Source of the DNA: Leptospiraceae bacterium
GTDB taxonomy: Bacteria; Spirochaetota; Leptospiria; Leptospirales; Leptospiraceae
Length of the DNA stretch: 46,623 nucleotides
Direction of reading: 5' to 3'
Assembly (NCBI GenBank): GCA_024233865.1
Contig: JACKPA010000022.1
Coordinates: 1 to 46,623, forward strand
The stretch's first letter is position 1; every line of letters begins with the position of its first letter. Of the stretch, positions 1-8,120 are shown piece by piece. The notes under the pieces were generated by a model. That model was given only the letters and a program-made list of their open reading frames with translations, was not told where the DNA came from and ran no database searches. A program made the position numbers and the translations under genes.

Positions 1-2
1 AT

Positions 3-743
3 AATGAATCCACTTTGACATCTTTGCAAAAATTTATTGTTTCTGTTCTTACCTTCAAGCAAGAAAAAACACAAACAGGAGAATTGGTATTTTATCATAT
101 CTTTCAAAGGATAATCCCAACAATTCAACTATCTCTTTTTGCCATAATTTTTGGAAGTATTTTGGGAATTTATGGTGGTTTGTTTTGTACGTTTTTAAAT
201 ATTAAAATCATTACCCAAATGTCTTTAGGATTTTGTGGATTTGTTCTTTCTACTCCTATCTTTATAGTTGCCATCTTTTTACTTATTCTCTTTTTTTGGA
301 AACTCAATCTACTTCCTCCGGGTGGATATGTTGCTGGAAATATCCTTTATCTAATACTTCCTGGTATTGCCCTGGGATCTAGAACTTTAGCTCGAATTTT
401 TATATATACTTACTCGGAATCAAAAAAAGAAACCTATTCAGACTATATATTGTTCTTAAAATCTAGAGGCTTTAAATATTCTACCATTGTTTTTAAGCAT
501 GTTTTATTAAAAATACTCCCCATTCTAATGGTTTTTATATTGATCGATTTCAGTTCGCTATTATCTGGGGCTATTATCGTGGAAGAAATATTCTTTTTTC
601 CGGGAGTAGGAAAATCTTTATACTCAAGCATAAAAAGTATGGATGAAGCTTTGTTAAGAATTTTGCTTGTATATATGGGAATAGTCTTTTATATTTTTAC
701 AAGGTTGGCAAAAAAATTCCAATCCATATTTACCGGAGATTAG
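3..743 (+). CDS. ABC transporter permease, DppB/OppB type (5' partial)
   Basis: This is the inner-membrane permease of a peptide/nickel-type ABC importer (binding-protein-dependent transport family). The frame is open to the left edge, so the true start lies outside the window; the TTG at 15 is only the first in-window option. The visible 242 residues contain about five hydrophobic segments. A typical EAA-type cytoplasmic loop (about residues 125-165, with the SRGFKYSTIVFKHVL stretch) is followed by the family C-terminal signature IIVEEIFFFPGVG. The missing N-terminus should hold the first membrane segment(s). No partner ATPase or second permease is seen; downstream lies a convergent unrelated gene, so partners would be upstream. 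Family assignment is firm, substrate unknown. Confidence 0.85.
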   Translation, partial: NESTLTSLQKFIVSVLTFKQEKTQTGELVFYHIFQRIIPTIQLSLFAIIFGSILGIYGGLFCTFLNIKIITQMSLGFCGFVLSTPIFIVAIFLLILFFWKLNLLPPGGYVAGNILYLILPGIALGSRTLARIFIYTYSESKKETYSDYILFLKSRGFKYSTIVFKHVLLKILPILMVFILIDFSSLLSGAIIVEEIFFFPGVGKSLYSSIKSMDEALLRILLVYMGIVFYIFTRLAKKFQSIFTGD

Positions 744-811
744 CCCAAACAAAATATTGTGAAATATCATACCAATATAATTTATTGTTAAAGTTGCCAT
801 TTTACTGATAT

Positions 812-1408
812 TCAAAAATATGCTCCACAATAAATACACCGGATAGTATCAACAGGGGAACTGGCACCACAACCATCACAAGTCCTCTTATGCACTCTAA
901 CACCCTGGATTGAATTGTAATTTGCCGGATCATTTTGGTTGTGTAATTTTTTAGAAGAGGAAATAAGTTTTCTACTAAAATAAAGCAAACTTACTCCCCA
1001 TCCCAAAAATATAATACCGTAAGCCATTCCCGATAAAACATTATAGCTTTTTTGATTTAGGTAAGATTCTAATTCATAAGAAATGCCATAAGCAGAAAAA
1101 AATATAAAAAAATACCCAGCTGTTTTGAACACATGATATAAAAAGGGGAATTGGTTCTGGTGTTTATAAAACCATAATGCAATTCCATAATAGAATAAAA
1201 AAAAGGTGATGACATACTCCTTGATTTTGTATCCGTTATGGTTAGAATTAAAGGATTGGCTTAATTCGGTTATCCCTCCAATTATACCTATAAATATAAA
1301 TAAGATTCCGAGAATTTTAGGAAGAATATTTTTCCATGCAGTATTTGTTTCCATGGTGTTATGAGTTTTGGTTATTTTATAAAAATTGTCAAGGAAAATT
1401 TTTGACAT
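812..1408 (-). CDS. membrane protein with C-terminal zinc ribbon
   Basis: A 198-residue protein with about four predicted membrane helices (around residues 30-50, 62-82, 90-110 and 125-145) and a short cytoplasmic tail. The tail ends in two CxxC pairs, CDGCG and CIYCG, spaced like a minimal zinc ribbon. I do not recognise the family; such tails occur on many small membrane proteins of unknown role. The start is uncertain: ATG at 1408 has no clear ribosome-binding site, and an internal ATG at 1354 (residue 19) fits equally well. It is convergent with the permease and divergent from rpsF, sharing a gap of about 115 bp with that operon's promoter region. Confidence 0.55.
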   Translation of the reverse strand: MSKIFLDNFYKITKTHNTMETNTAWKNILPKILGILFIFIGIIGGITELSQSFNSNHNGYKIKEYVITFFLFYYGIALWFYKHQNQFPFLYHVFKTAGYFFIFFSAYGISYELESYLNQKSYNVLSGMAYGIIFLGWGVSLLYFSRKLISSSKKLHNQNDPANYNSIQGVRVHKRTCDGCGASSPVDTIRCIYCGAYF

Positions 1409-1419
1409 ATATTAACTTT

Positions 1420-1425
1420 TATAAT
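1420..1425 (+). promoter_or_regulatory. candidate -10 box of the rpsF operon
   Basis: A perfect TATAAT lies about 100 bp upstream of rpsF in the divergent gap. No good -35 box is found at 16-18 bp, and the TTGACA at 1402 is only 12 bp away, so this is a weak call. Confidence 0.3.
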
Positions 1426-1522
1426 TGACCAATATCTATTTAAAAAATTCTATGGATTCAAGAAAATATATATATCTTCTACCCTTACCAATTGGAATTA
1501 AGGGAAACCCAAAGGAGAATGA

Positions 1523-1801
1523 ATGAGAGAATATGAAATAACTGCTGTTCTTAAAGAAGGGGCTCAACCTCTTATCGATGAGACAAAGAACACCATCAAA
1601 AGTGTATTAGCCAAGTATTCCGGAGAAATTACCGCAGAAGAAGACTGGGGGCAGAAGAGAATTTGGCATCCAATCAACGGTGAAAACGCCGGCTTTTTTA
1701 CTCATATAAAGTGTAAACTAGAGGCTTCTTCCATAAAGGAAATAGAAAAAGATTTTCGATTAAACCAGAATATCTTAAGGTCGATGATTGCAAGGGCATA
1801 A
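1523..1801 (+). CDS. rpsF: 30S ribosomal protein S6
   Basis: Ribosomal protein S6, which binds 16S rRNA as a partner of S18 in the platform of the 30S subunit. The 92 residues show the S6 ferredoxin-like fold sequence: MREYEITAVL at the start, the GQKRIWHPI region around residue 45, and RLNQNILRSMI near the end. Length is typical of the family, without a long C-terminal tail. AAGGAG a few bases before the ATG makes the start certain. It is the first gene of rpsF-ssb-rpsR-rplI-dnaB, a conserved bacterial arrangement, and ends three bases before the TTG start of ssb. Confidence 0.96.
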   Translation: MREYEITAVLKEGAQPLIDETKNTIKSVLAKYSGEITAEEDWGQKRIWHPINGENAGFFTHIKCKLEASSIKEIEKDFRLNQNILRSMIARA

Positions 1802-1804
1802 ACA

Positions 1805-2233
1805 TTGGCTAATGATCTAAACAAAGCAATTTTGGTAGGAAGATTAACAAGGGAACCGGAATATCGAATCGTTAATCAAAGTCCTGTTGTCAACTTTAGT
1901 GTTGCTAATAATAGAAGCTATGTCTCCAACAATGAAAAAAAAGAAGAAACTCATTTTTTCGATTGTGTAGCATGGGGTAAACTAGCAGACATAATTAAGC
2001 ATTACGCAAAAAAAGGGCAACAAGTGGCGATAGAAGGTAGATTACAACAATCTACTTGGGAAACTCCGGAAGGAAAAAAAAATTCAAAAATACGTGTTTT
2101 TGTTGAGAGCTTACAATTATTAGGTGGAGGGGTGCATACGGATAAAGAAAGTGTTTCTTATTCGGAAGGTAACCCTGAAGAATATTCACCTAGTATTGGT
2201 AACATTCAAGACGAAGACGATACGGTTTTTTAA
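1805..2233 (+). CDS. ssb: single-stranded DNA-binding protein
   Basis: SSB coats single-stranded DNA during replication, recombination and repair. The 142 residues begin with the OB-fold signature NKAILVGRLTREPEYR and continue with FDCVAWGKLADII and GQQVAIEGRLQQ (residues about 50-85). The tail from about residue 110 is Ser/Glu-rich and ends in DEDDTVF, an acidic tip with a terminal Phe like the DDDIPF tail that recruits partner proteins, although the Ile-Pro is replaced by Thr-Val. The start is TTG, three bases after the rpsF stop, with AAGGG upstream; no in-frame ATG precedes the conserved domain. It is co-transcribed with rpsF and rpsR. Confidence 0.95.
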   Translation: MANDLNKAILVGRLTREPEYRIVNQSPVVNFSVANNRSYVSNNEKKEETHFFDCVAWGKLADIIKHYAKKGQQVAIEGRLQQSTWETPEGKKNSKIRVFVESLQLLGGGVHTDKESVSYSEGNPEEYSPSIGNIQDEDDTVF

Positions 2234-2253
2234 ACTTATGATTAGAGGATGAC

Positions 2254-2685
2254 ATGTCAGAAGAAATAGCAGAACAAAAAGAAACTTCAAATTCGGAAAT
2301 TGAAAAAGAAACAACAAAACAATACGATAGCGGTCCATCACCCAGATATAATGAAAATGAATCAAGGCGAGTTATCAAGGATGATGATTTTGACGATGGT
2401 GACGGAGCAGACGACGATAAATCTCGAGTTTCAAAAGATATTGAGCCAAAATTTTCTAGAAAAATGTCCAAATACAAAAGGAAAGTCTGTAAATTTTGTG
2501 TAGACAAAAGTTACCTTGAAAACTTGGATTATAAAAACATAGAATTATTAGAAAAATTCATTACAAACCGGGGAAAAATTCTTCCAAGGAGAATTACCGG
2601 AACCTGTGCCAAACACCAACGACAATTGGTTCGAGAAATTAAAAAGGCAAGAAGTATATGCCTTTTACCATATAAGGTGATATAG
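2254..2685 (+). CDS. rpsR: 30S ribosomal protein S18 with acidic N-terminal extension
   Basis: Ribosomal protein S18, the S6 partner in the 30S platform. The core lies at about residues 70-143: KYKRKVCKFC, then LLEKFITNRGKILPRR, TGTCAKHQRQL and LPY. The first 65 or so residues are extra: rich in Glu, Asp, Ser and Lys, with a DDDFDDGDGADDD run, and no detectable fold. S18 is commonly near 75-95 residues, so this copy is about half again as long. The ATG has AGAGGA upstream, and no internal ATG with a better site precedes the core (the in-frame Met in KMSKY lies inside the conserved region), so the extension is probably translated. Confidence 0.93.
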   Translation: MSEEIAEQKETSNSEIEKETTKQYDSGPSPRYNENESRRVIKDDDFDDGDGADDDKSRVSKDIEPKFSRKMSKYKRKVCKFCVDKSYLENLDYKNIELLEKFITNRGKILPRRITGTCAKHQRQLVREIKKARSICLLPYKVI

Positions 2686-2696
2686 GGAGTTTTGTT

Positions 2697-3152
2697 ATGA
2701 TGAAAATAATTTTACAAAAAGATGTTCCTCATTTGGGAGAAGCCGGAGATATTAAGATCGTCGCTGATGGCTATGCTCGAAACTATTTATTACCTAATAA
2801 ATTTGCAGAGAGAGCCAGTGAAGGAAAGACAAAAATGGCTCTTCATCAAAAAAAGCTTGCAGAAATCAAAAAAGATAAAAGAAAAAAGTCTTTTAAAGAA
2901 ATTTCTAAAACTCTGGAAGGCAAGGTTTATGAATTTTTTGTAAAAACCGGTGAAAATGATAAGCTTTATGGTTCTGTAACCACCATTGATATTGCCAACC
3001 TACTCAAAAAAGATGGTATTGAGATTGATAAACGCAAAATTGAATTGCCAGAACACATCAAAGCTCTTGGAGAGTATAAGGTTAAAATTAAATTGGAAGA
3101 AGGAATCCAAGCTCACGTTAAGCTAAAAATTCAAAAAGAACCAGTAGAATGA
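2697..3152 (+). CDS. rplI: 50S ribosomal protein L9
   Basis: Ribosomal protein L9, an rRNA-binding protein of the 50S subunit with two globular domains joined by a long helix. The N-terminal signature IILQKDVPHLGEAGDIKIVADGYARNYL is intact, followed by a Lys-rich linker helix (about residues 45-80) and a C-terminal domain with KLYGSVT and LGEYKVKIKL. Length (151) is normal. ATG codons at 2697 and 2700 are adjacent; family members usually start MK, so 2700 may be the true start. GGGAG lies upstream. Its TGA overlaps the dnaB ATG (ATGA), implying translational coupling. Confidence 0.95.
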   Translation: MMKIILQKDVPHLGEAGDIKIVADGYARNYLLPNKFAERASEGKTKMALHQKKLAEIKKDKRKKSFKEISKTLEGKVYEFFVKTGENDKLYGSVTTIDIANLLKKDGIEIDKRKIELPEHIKALGEYKVKIKLEEGIQAHVKLKIQKEPVE

Positions 3153-4462
3153 CCTTTGAGCCGCTTTGTGAAATAGAATCTGAAAAAGCTTTATTAGGTT
3201 CTATTTTACAGAAGGGGACTTATTCCGGAACAGATATAATTCTTGTTCCGAGTGATTTTTACCACGAATTACACAAAAGGATATTCCAATCCGTTTTAGA
3301 ATTATTGGATTCGAATATCCAAATTGATCCCGTCACTCTTGCAAACCATCTACGCGAGAAAGCTAGATATAAAAATGAAGATAAAGAAAATGAATACATA
3401 TTTGGCTTGTATTCGGACTCTGTAGTCATCCAACCAGTATCTTATTATGCTGGCAGAGTTAAGAAATTCTCAGACAGAAGAAATTATCTATCTGTATTAA
3501 CCCAAGCAATTGAGTCCATAAAAACAGACCCGGATGACAATGAAAATATATTTACTCATATAGAAAGTGACCTGGCAAAAATTTCTCGTTCCATTCCCGG
3601 AAAGGGTCTAAGGCAAATTAAAGAAAATAAAAACGAGTTGATCGACTACGTTTCCCTTATGTTTGAAACCAAGGGACAAACGGCTGGTTTGAAAACAAAT
3701 TTTCATGAATTGGACGAAGTAACAACTGGTTTAAAACCTCATGAATTGATTATTGTTGCTGCCAGACCAGGCATGGGAAAAACCACTTTTGCTCTAAACA
3801 TCGCAAGTAATGTTGCATTGGCAAACAAAACGGTAGCTATTTTCTCTCTTGAAATGAGCACTTTGGAGTTGTTAATCAAAATGGTTTGCTCTAGAGCAAG
3901 AATCAATTCCAGTCTTTTGAAAACTGGTGCCATACACAAGGCAGATCAAGAAAAATTATTAAAAGCCATTATTGAGGTGACATCAGCTCCTATTTTTATA
4001 GATGATTCCGGTGCTTTAACTATATGGGAATTCAAAAGCAGGTTAAGACAACTTATGATAACAGAAAATGTTTCTTTAGTTGTAGTTGACTATTTGCAAC
4101 TTATGAATGATCCAACCGTTAGAGAAGGGCGACAACAAGAAGTTGCCTCCATATCCAGAAACCTAAAGCAAATGGCAAAAGAAGCAAATTGCCCAATCAT
4201 AGCTTTGTCCCAGATGTCAAGGGCAATTGAAACGAGATCAAAAGACCAACGTCCGCAATTATCTGATTTAAGAGAGTCTGGTGCCATAGAACAAGACGCT
4301 GATATTGTGTCTTTTATATACAGAGAGGATAAAGTCAAAGAAGACGTACCCGAAGACAAGAAAAATATCGCAGAAATTATCATTGCTAAAAACAGATCAG
4401 GACAAACCCGCTCTTTTAATCTACTATTTTCCCCGGAATACAGTAGATTTGATAATCTATAA
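3149..4462 (+). CDS. dnaB: replicative DNA helicase DnaB
   Basis: The hexameric 5'-3' helicase that unwinds the fork and recruits primase. The N-terminal DnaG-interacting domain covers about residues 1-110 (EKALLGSILQ, FYHELHKRIF). The RecA-like motor follows: Walker A ARPGMGKT near residues 205-212, the FSLEMS motif, Walker B-like VVDYLQLM, and the DLRESGAIEQDAD motif with the arginine-containing SRAIE region. The end AKNRSGQTRSFNLLF is the normal family C-terminus. At 437 residues it is slightly short but complete. It starts inside the rplI stop codon and ends one base before the stop of the convergent hydrolase gene, so there is no room for a terminator between them. Confidence 0.96.
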   Translation: MTFEPLCEIESEKALLGSILQKGTYSGTDIILVPSDFYHELHKRIFQSVLELLDSNIQIDPVTLANHLREKARYKNEDKENEYIFGLYSDSVVIQPVSYYAGRVKKFSDRRNYLSVLTQAIESIKTDPDDNENIFTHIESDLAKISRSIPGKGLRQIKENKNELIDYVSLMFETKGQTAGLKTNFHELDEVTTGLKPHELIIVAARPGMGKTTFALNIASNVALANKTVAIFSLEMSTLELLIKMVCSRARINSSLLKTGAIHKADQEKLLKAIIEVTSAPIFIDDSGALTIWEFKSRLRQLMITENVSLVVVDYLQLMNDPTVREGRQQEVASISRNLKQMAKEANCPIIALSQMSRAIETRSKDQRPQLSDLRESGAIEQDADIVSFIYREDKVKEDVPEDKKNIAEIIIAKNRSGQTRSFNLLFSPEYSRFDNL

Positions 4463-4463
4463 A

Positions 4464-6311
4464 CTAATCCAATTCCAAAATCCATTCATGAGCGTTTTTT
4501 GCGAGTTCTTTTACCGTAGGAGGGTGGAATATAATTCCCAAATGCCCTTGCTCATAAATCGAAACCTTTTTATTGGTAGATTGAATCAAAGCAAGCCCGT
4601 CCTCAATATTTTCCGGTGGAACCAAAGCATCAACAGAGCCTATAACCGCGTAAATAGGCAGCTTAAAGTTTTTTTGTCTTTCGGTATAATTAATTTTTCC
4701 ATCAAAAGATAAAAAACTCTGCTCCGTATCCAATTGAGAACGTATAAATTGTAAAATAACCCTAGTTGATTCTTCACAAAAAATATCTTCCATTAAGAGA
4801 TACCATTCCGGGGGCGTGATTTGTTTGTACCCCACAAAGTCATCAATATTGATCATTTTTCTTCCAATGGTAAAAGAAAACTGTCTGAATGAGGTATGTA
4901 TATTAAACAAAAACTTAAAAAACTTGTTCAGGTCTATAGTATTGAGAGTATGATCCACATAAAAAGAAATTACTTTGAACAATAAATCCGTAACAAACCT
5001 ATTATTAACGGCTCGTACGCCCTTCGCAATAGAATCAATTCCTAAAAAATTTGTTTTTAAGTTTATATAATTTGGTGAAGTAATAGCAACCAAGCCGGAA
5101 ATATATTCATAAGGGTCTGGTAATTTTTTTCCTTTAATTTGACAAATTTCCTCATAAGCAGAAGTATAAAATCGTGGAATCATTCCACCCATACTATGAC
5201 CCATAATAACAATTTTATAGTCCGGATATTGTTCCTTAATCCATTTTAAAACTTCTGGAAAATCATCTTGAATATAATCATCTATCGTCCAACCTTCTCT
5301 GATGCGACCTGGAGGCATAGTATGTTTGGAGCGTCCCCTCATATCCATAGAATACACGATATAACCATACCGAAGAGCCATTTCTCGAGAAATTTTATCC
5401 ATAACAGATCGCCTACAAAAGAATCCCGGTATGGTTAAAATAATTTTCTTTTGGCTGTTTAGGTTGGACGGCAAAAACTTCTTCATACTGACAGAATATC
5501 CATTGGCGGTAGGAATGATATAACTAGCATCCAAACGATACAATTTGTTGTAATAATGAGAACGAGCAATTATGTTGGTTATTGGTTCTTTTTGTCCTTT
5601 TACCATAGTATAAAATAGGTGATAGGTTAAAGAAGTTGTATCCGCCTTTTCTATGTTTTTACGAGCCATATAGGCATCTTCTTTGAAATCTAATTCTTTA
5701 TCTATTACAAATTCAATCACATCATACAAAGCATGTAACTGTAATTCGATCTCTCTCTTTTGAGGCGGTGTTATATCCTCTTTCCTTACACCCCACAATA
5801 TTCCTATTGGATTTTCTTTAACAGTAAGGGGCATTCCGAAAGCATATTTCATTGTCGGAGAAATAAGTGGTTTGATATTGGGGTGAAGATCAAGGTCAAT
5901 TGCCAAATTCACATATTCAATTGCTGGTCTTGATTCCCGGCTGGTTTCAATAATTGTTCGCTTTAATATTCTTGCTGAACGGTTATTCGGGTCAGAAAAC
6001 GGTGTAGGCTTTGCCTTTAGAATATAGGTTCGCAAAGCTTTTGACTCTTTATGCTCGGCAACTTCTTTCATCCTGAATTGGGAAGCAGAAACAACCATCC
6101 TAAGATGATCTTTCTGAATTACTTCAAAAACCGCATGATCAAAAATGTGCTCATCGTTAAAAAATGTGAGTGCAACCATTTTATTCACAAAAGAAGACCA
6201 AACCTTTTCTATAAAGGCATAAATATTAGGGTTAATAGAAAAAATCTGAATGTCATCCAGATTTACCATCAATTCCTTTTGAACTTCATCGTAATTATCT
6301 GATATTGCCAT
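4464..6311 (-). CDS. alpha/beta hydrolase with GAF-like N-terminal domain
   Basis: A 615-residue protein with two halves. Residues about 1-215 have a GAF-like look (FGMPLTVKENPIGILWGV followed by a long helix) and no enzymatic motif. Residues about 280-615 form an alpha/beta hydrolase: oxyanion region IPGFFCRRSVMD, nucleophile elbow GHSMGG (Ser373), acid Asp561 in SVDALVPP, and His590 in EQGHLG. The triad is complete, so it is probably an active esterase or lipase; the substrate is unknown. I chose ATG 6311, preceded by a G-run at good spacing, over the TTG at 6329, which would place that run inside the gene. A sensor domain fused to a hydrolase suggests ligand-controlled activity, which is inference. 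Confidence 0.7.
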   Translation of the reverse strand: MAISDNYDEVQKELMVNLDDIQIFSINPNIYAFIEKVWSSFVNKMVALTFFNDEHIFDHAVFEVIQKDHLRMVVSASQFRMKEVAEHKESKALRTYILKAKPTPFSDPNNRSARILKRTIIETSRESRPAIEYVNLAIDLDLHPNIKPLISPTMKYAFGMPLTVKENPIGILWGVRKEDITPPQKREIELQLHALYDVIEFVIDKELDFKEDAYMARKNIEKADTTSLTYHLFYTMVKGQKEPITNIIARSHYYNKLYRLDASYIIPTANGYSVSMKKFLPSNLNSQKKIILTIPGFFCRRSVMDKISREMALRYGYIVYSMDMRGRSKHTMPPGRIREGWTIDDYIQDDFPEVLKWIKEQYPDYKIVIMGHSMGGMIPRFYTSAYEEICQIKGKKLPDPYEYISGLVAITSPNYINLKTNFLGIDSIAKGVRAVNNRFVTDLLFKVISFYVDHTLNTIDLNKFFKFLFNIHTSFRQFSFTIGRKMINIDDFVGYKQITPPEWYLLMEDIFCEESTRVILQFIRSQLDTEQSFLSFDGKINYTERQKNFKLPIYAVIGSVDALVPPENIEDGLALIQSTNKKVSIYEQGHLGIIFHPPTVKELAKNAHEWILELD

Positions 6312-6682
6312 CACACCCCCCAAAAGCAAAGAAGCTTAAATCTCGAAAAGAATACTGTAAGATACTTCTTTTAACCTTTTATATCTTTCAAGACTTTTTT
6401 TATAAACTTTGCAAATTAAAATAAAGTAAAATAAAGAGAACTACTTTATTGTGAGTTCGGATAATCAAATTTTCACCAAAACCATCGATTTTATAGTTAA
6501 TAAATTATATTGTCGACTCCAGATGTTCCGGTAAAAGGAGCATAATGCAATTTCTTTCAATTCTTTGGCTTCCATGCGCTTTTTTCAATTCCATCTTCTC
6601 TCTTTCCCTCTATTTTACCCATCTCAAAGGAACTATCTACCACACTTTGCAAAACCTTTTTTCCGAAAATGCTTGTTTTTTA
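6312..6682. other. non-coding gap beside the IS66 scar
   Basis: About 370 bp between the hydrolase start and the IS66-derived end. It presumably holds the promoter of the minus-strand hydrolase. AAAAGGAG precedes an ATG at 6545, but that reading frame runs on into the IS66 remnant and encodes an unremarkable peptide, so I do not call it a gene. Nothing else is recognisable. Confidence 0.4.
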
Positions 6683-6984
6683 GTAAGCGTTAAACTAAAT
6701 ACCCTGAAAAAAAGCAGTTTTTATAATGACAACAACTGTCTATAGCTTATTATCGCAGATGCCCAAAAACTCTATTTTTAAAATAAGCCTTAATAAATTC
6801 CGGTGTAATAACCCATGGCAAAAGGGTATCCAACTCTTCATTTGTCCTAATAAATGGTAGCCTCTCCAACACATACATCCAATACCAAAAAGGCTCGTGT
6901 CCGTTTGCTTTTGCAGATTCCGTAATACTATAAATAGAAGCAGTGGCATCCGCACCACGCGGGCTTCCTCTGGTTGATTTTGTA
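6683..6984 (-). mobile_element. IS66-family element, right-end remnant
   Basis: The plus strand at 6683 reads GTAAGCG, the characteristic terminal sequence of IS66-family inverted repeats. Just inside it, on the minus strand, is the C-terminal end of an IS66 TnpC transposase. The other end and most of the element are missing; similarity stops where the bestrophin gene ends. No target duplication can be assessed with only one end left. Confidence 0.65.
6750..6984 (-). pseudogene. IS66 transposase (TnpC) C-terminal fragment
   Basis: About 77 codons survive, ending at a TAA at 6750-6752. The decoded segment contains GSPRGADATASIYSI, then TESAKANGHEP, then LERLPFIRTNEEL and LLPW. This is the standard IS66 transposase tail (PRGA..., ETAKANGLEPY, LLPW), in which the helicase-like catalytic core lies further upstream and is absent here. 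It is intact to the stop but has no start of its own, so it is a non-functional relic. A 72-residue frame on the same strand, offset by one base, is only a shadow of this fragment. Confidence 0.75.
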
Positions 6985-6989
6985 GAAAT

Positions 6990-7931
6990 TTATCCTATTA
7001 TGCTGGCAATTTCATCAACATTTTTTTCTATAGTTGCACAGATATCATCGAGTGGCAAATGGCTCAAATTACTAAAAGAGAAAGGGTTCTGCAATTCCTT
7101 ACCAATCTGATCGAGTGATAACAAAGCATAAGCAACAACCATGGTAACAAAGGGTGTAAGCCATAAAACTTTTGGAATAAGACCGAATGGCAAAAGAAGT
7201 AAAAAAATCAATATAAATCGACTGAGTTTTACAGCATAAACAAAAGGAAGCGGTGTTTTTAAAATTCTCTCACACATGCCAATATAATTAATTAAAAGTA
7301 GCCTCTCTTCATGAAGGAGTTTATGTTGAAAAGAATTTATCCAGCTCTTTTTCTCCGCTTCTTGAAAACAACGGGTCAGTTCAACATGAATGTAGTTGGG
7401 AATATGCTGCCATTTTTTTAAACTCTCTTTGTCTAGTAACAACCTCCGCAAATCTTCACCTGGTTTTTCATTACGCAGAGCATCCATACAGGCATAGGGA
7501 AAAGCTTTAAGATAAGCAAAAATTTCTTCACCGAGTTTCCTGTCAGAACTCAAAACTGTCCTTGACATTATCGCCAGATTTCTTGACTGATTAACAATGC
7601 CACCCCATACTTTTCTAGCCTCCCACCAGCGATCATAACCTGCATTAGTTCTCATCACTAAAAGGATGGAAAGTACAATACCGGCAACTTCAAAAGGTGT
7701 TATGTCAAGGGCAACTTCAGGATGATGTAAAAAGATAATTTTTATAACAAGAGCATAAGCTCCGCTAAAAAAAACTCTAGCCAGTACACGCGGAGTAGCA
7801 GAACCGCGCCAAGCTATAGCATTCCGTAAAAAACTATCATATTCATTTTTCTGTTTGTTATGATCTTCTCGCAAAAAATTTTCCAAAATTTTATTTATAA
7901 AGGAATATGTGTTTCTCCGGCTTAAAGCCAA
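6990..7931 (-). CDS. bestrophin-family (UPF0187/YneE-like) membrane protein
   Basis: A 313-residue bacterial bestrophin homologue, a pentameric inner-membrane anion or cation channel family. Signature elements are RTNAGYDRWWEARKVWGGIVNQSRNL (about residues 93-118), a hydrophobic pair around residues 228-275, and the C-terminal family motif IGKELQNPF...LPLDDIC. Length matches the family. The assigned start is a TTG with a poor ribosome-binding site; no nearby ATG keeps the conserved N-terminal region. It stands alone on the minus strand, directly after the IS66 relic in position, but its C-terminus looks complete, so the insertion did not cut it. Physiological ion unknown. Confidence 0.85.
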   Translation of the reverse strand: MALSRRNTYSFINKILENFLREDHNKQKNEYDSFLRNAIAWRGSATPRVLARVFFSGAYALVIKIIFLHHPEVALDITPFEVAGIVLSILLVMRTNAGYDRWWEARKVWGGIVNQSRNLAIMSRTVLSSDRKLGEEIFAYLKAFPYACMDALRNEKPGEDLRRLLLDKESLKKWQHIPNYIHVELTRCFQEAEKKSWINSFQHKLLHEERLLLINYIGMCERILKTPLPFVYAVKLSRFILIFLLLLPFGLIPKVLWLTPFVTMVVAYALLSLDQIGKELQNPFSFSNLSHLPLDDICATIEKNVDEIASIIG

Positions 7932-8120
7932 ATTCCAAATCTATTTTTCCTATCTTCTCTAAGTTCAAACAAAAACACAACCCTCTAATTCACAAAAAAC
8001 TTGGTTTATAAAAAATCAAGGAGAATTTCTCAAGTAAAATCATGGGAATTATTACTGTAAACCAAATTCAAAAAACCATTACAGAAATAAAATTATTGGT
8101 TTATTGTAAGAAGATATAAT

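Noticed and set aside
1402..1425. TTGACA plus TATAAT as a full sigma-70 promoter
   Set aside because: The spacing is only 12 bp, too short for a normal promoter; only the -10 is kept, as a weak call.
6545..6745. 66-codon frame with a good ribosome-binding site
   Set aside because: Its 3' third lies in the IS66 end and the peptide has no recognisable features; a chance AAGGAG is common in this AT-rich DNA.
8042..8119. 25-codon plus-strand frame in the gap after the bestrophin gene
   Set aside because: The nearest AAGGAG is too far upstream and the peptide is featureless.
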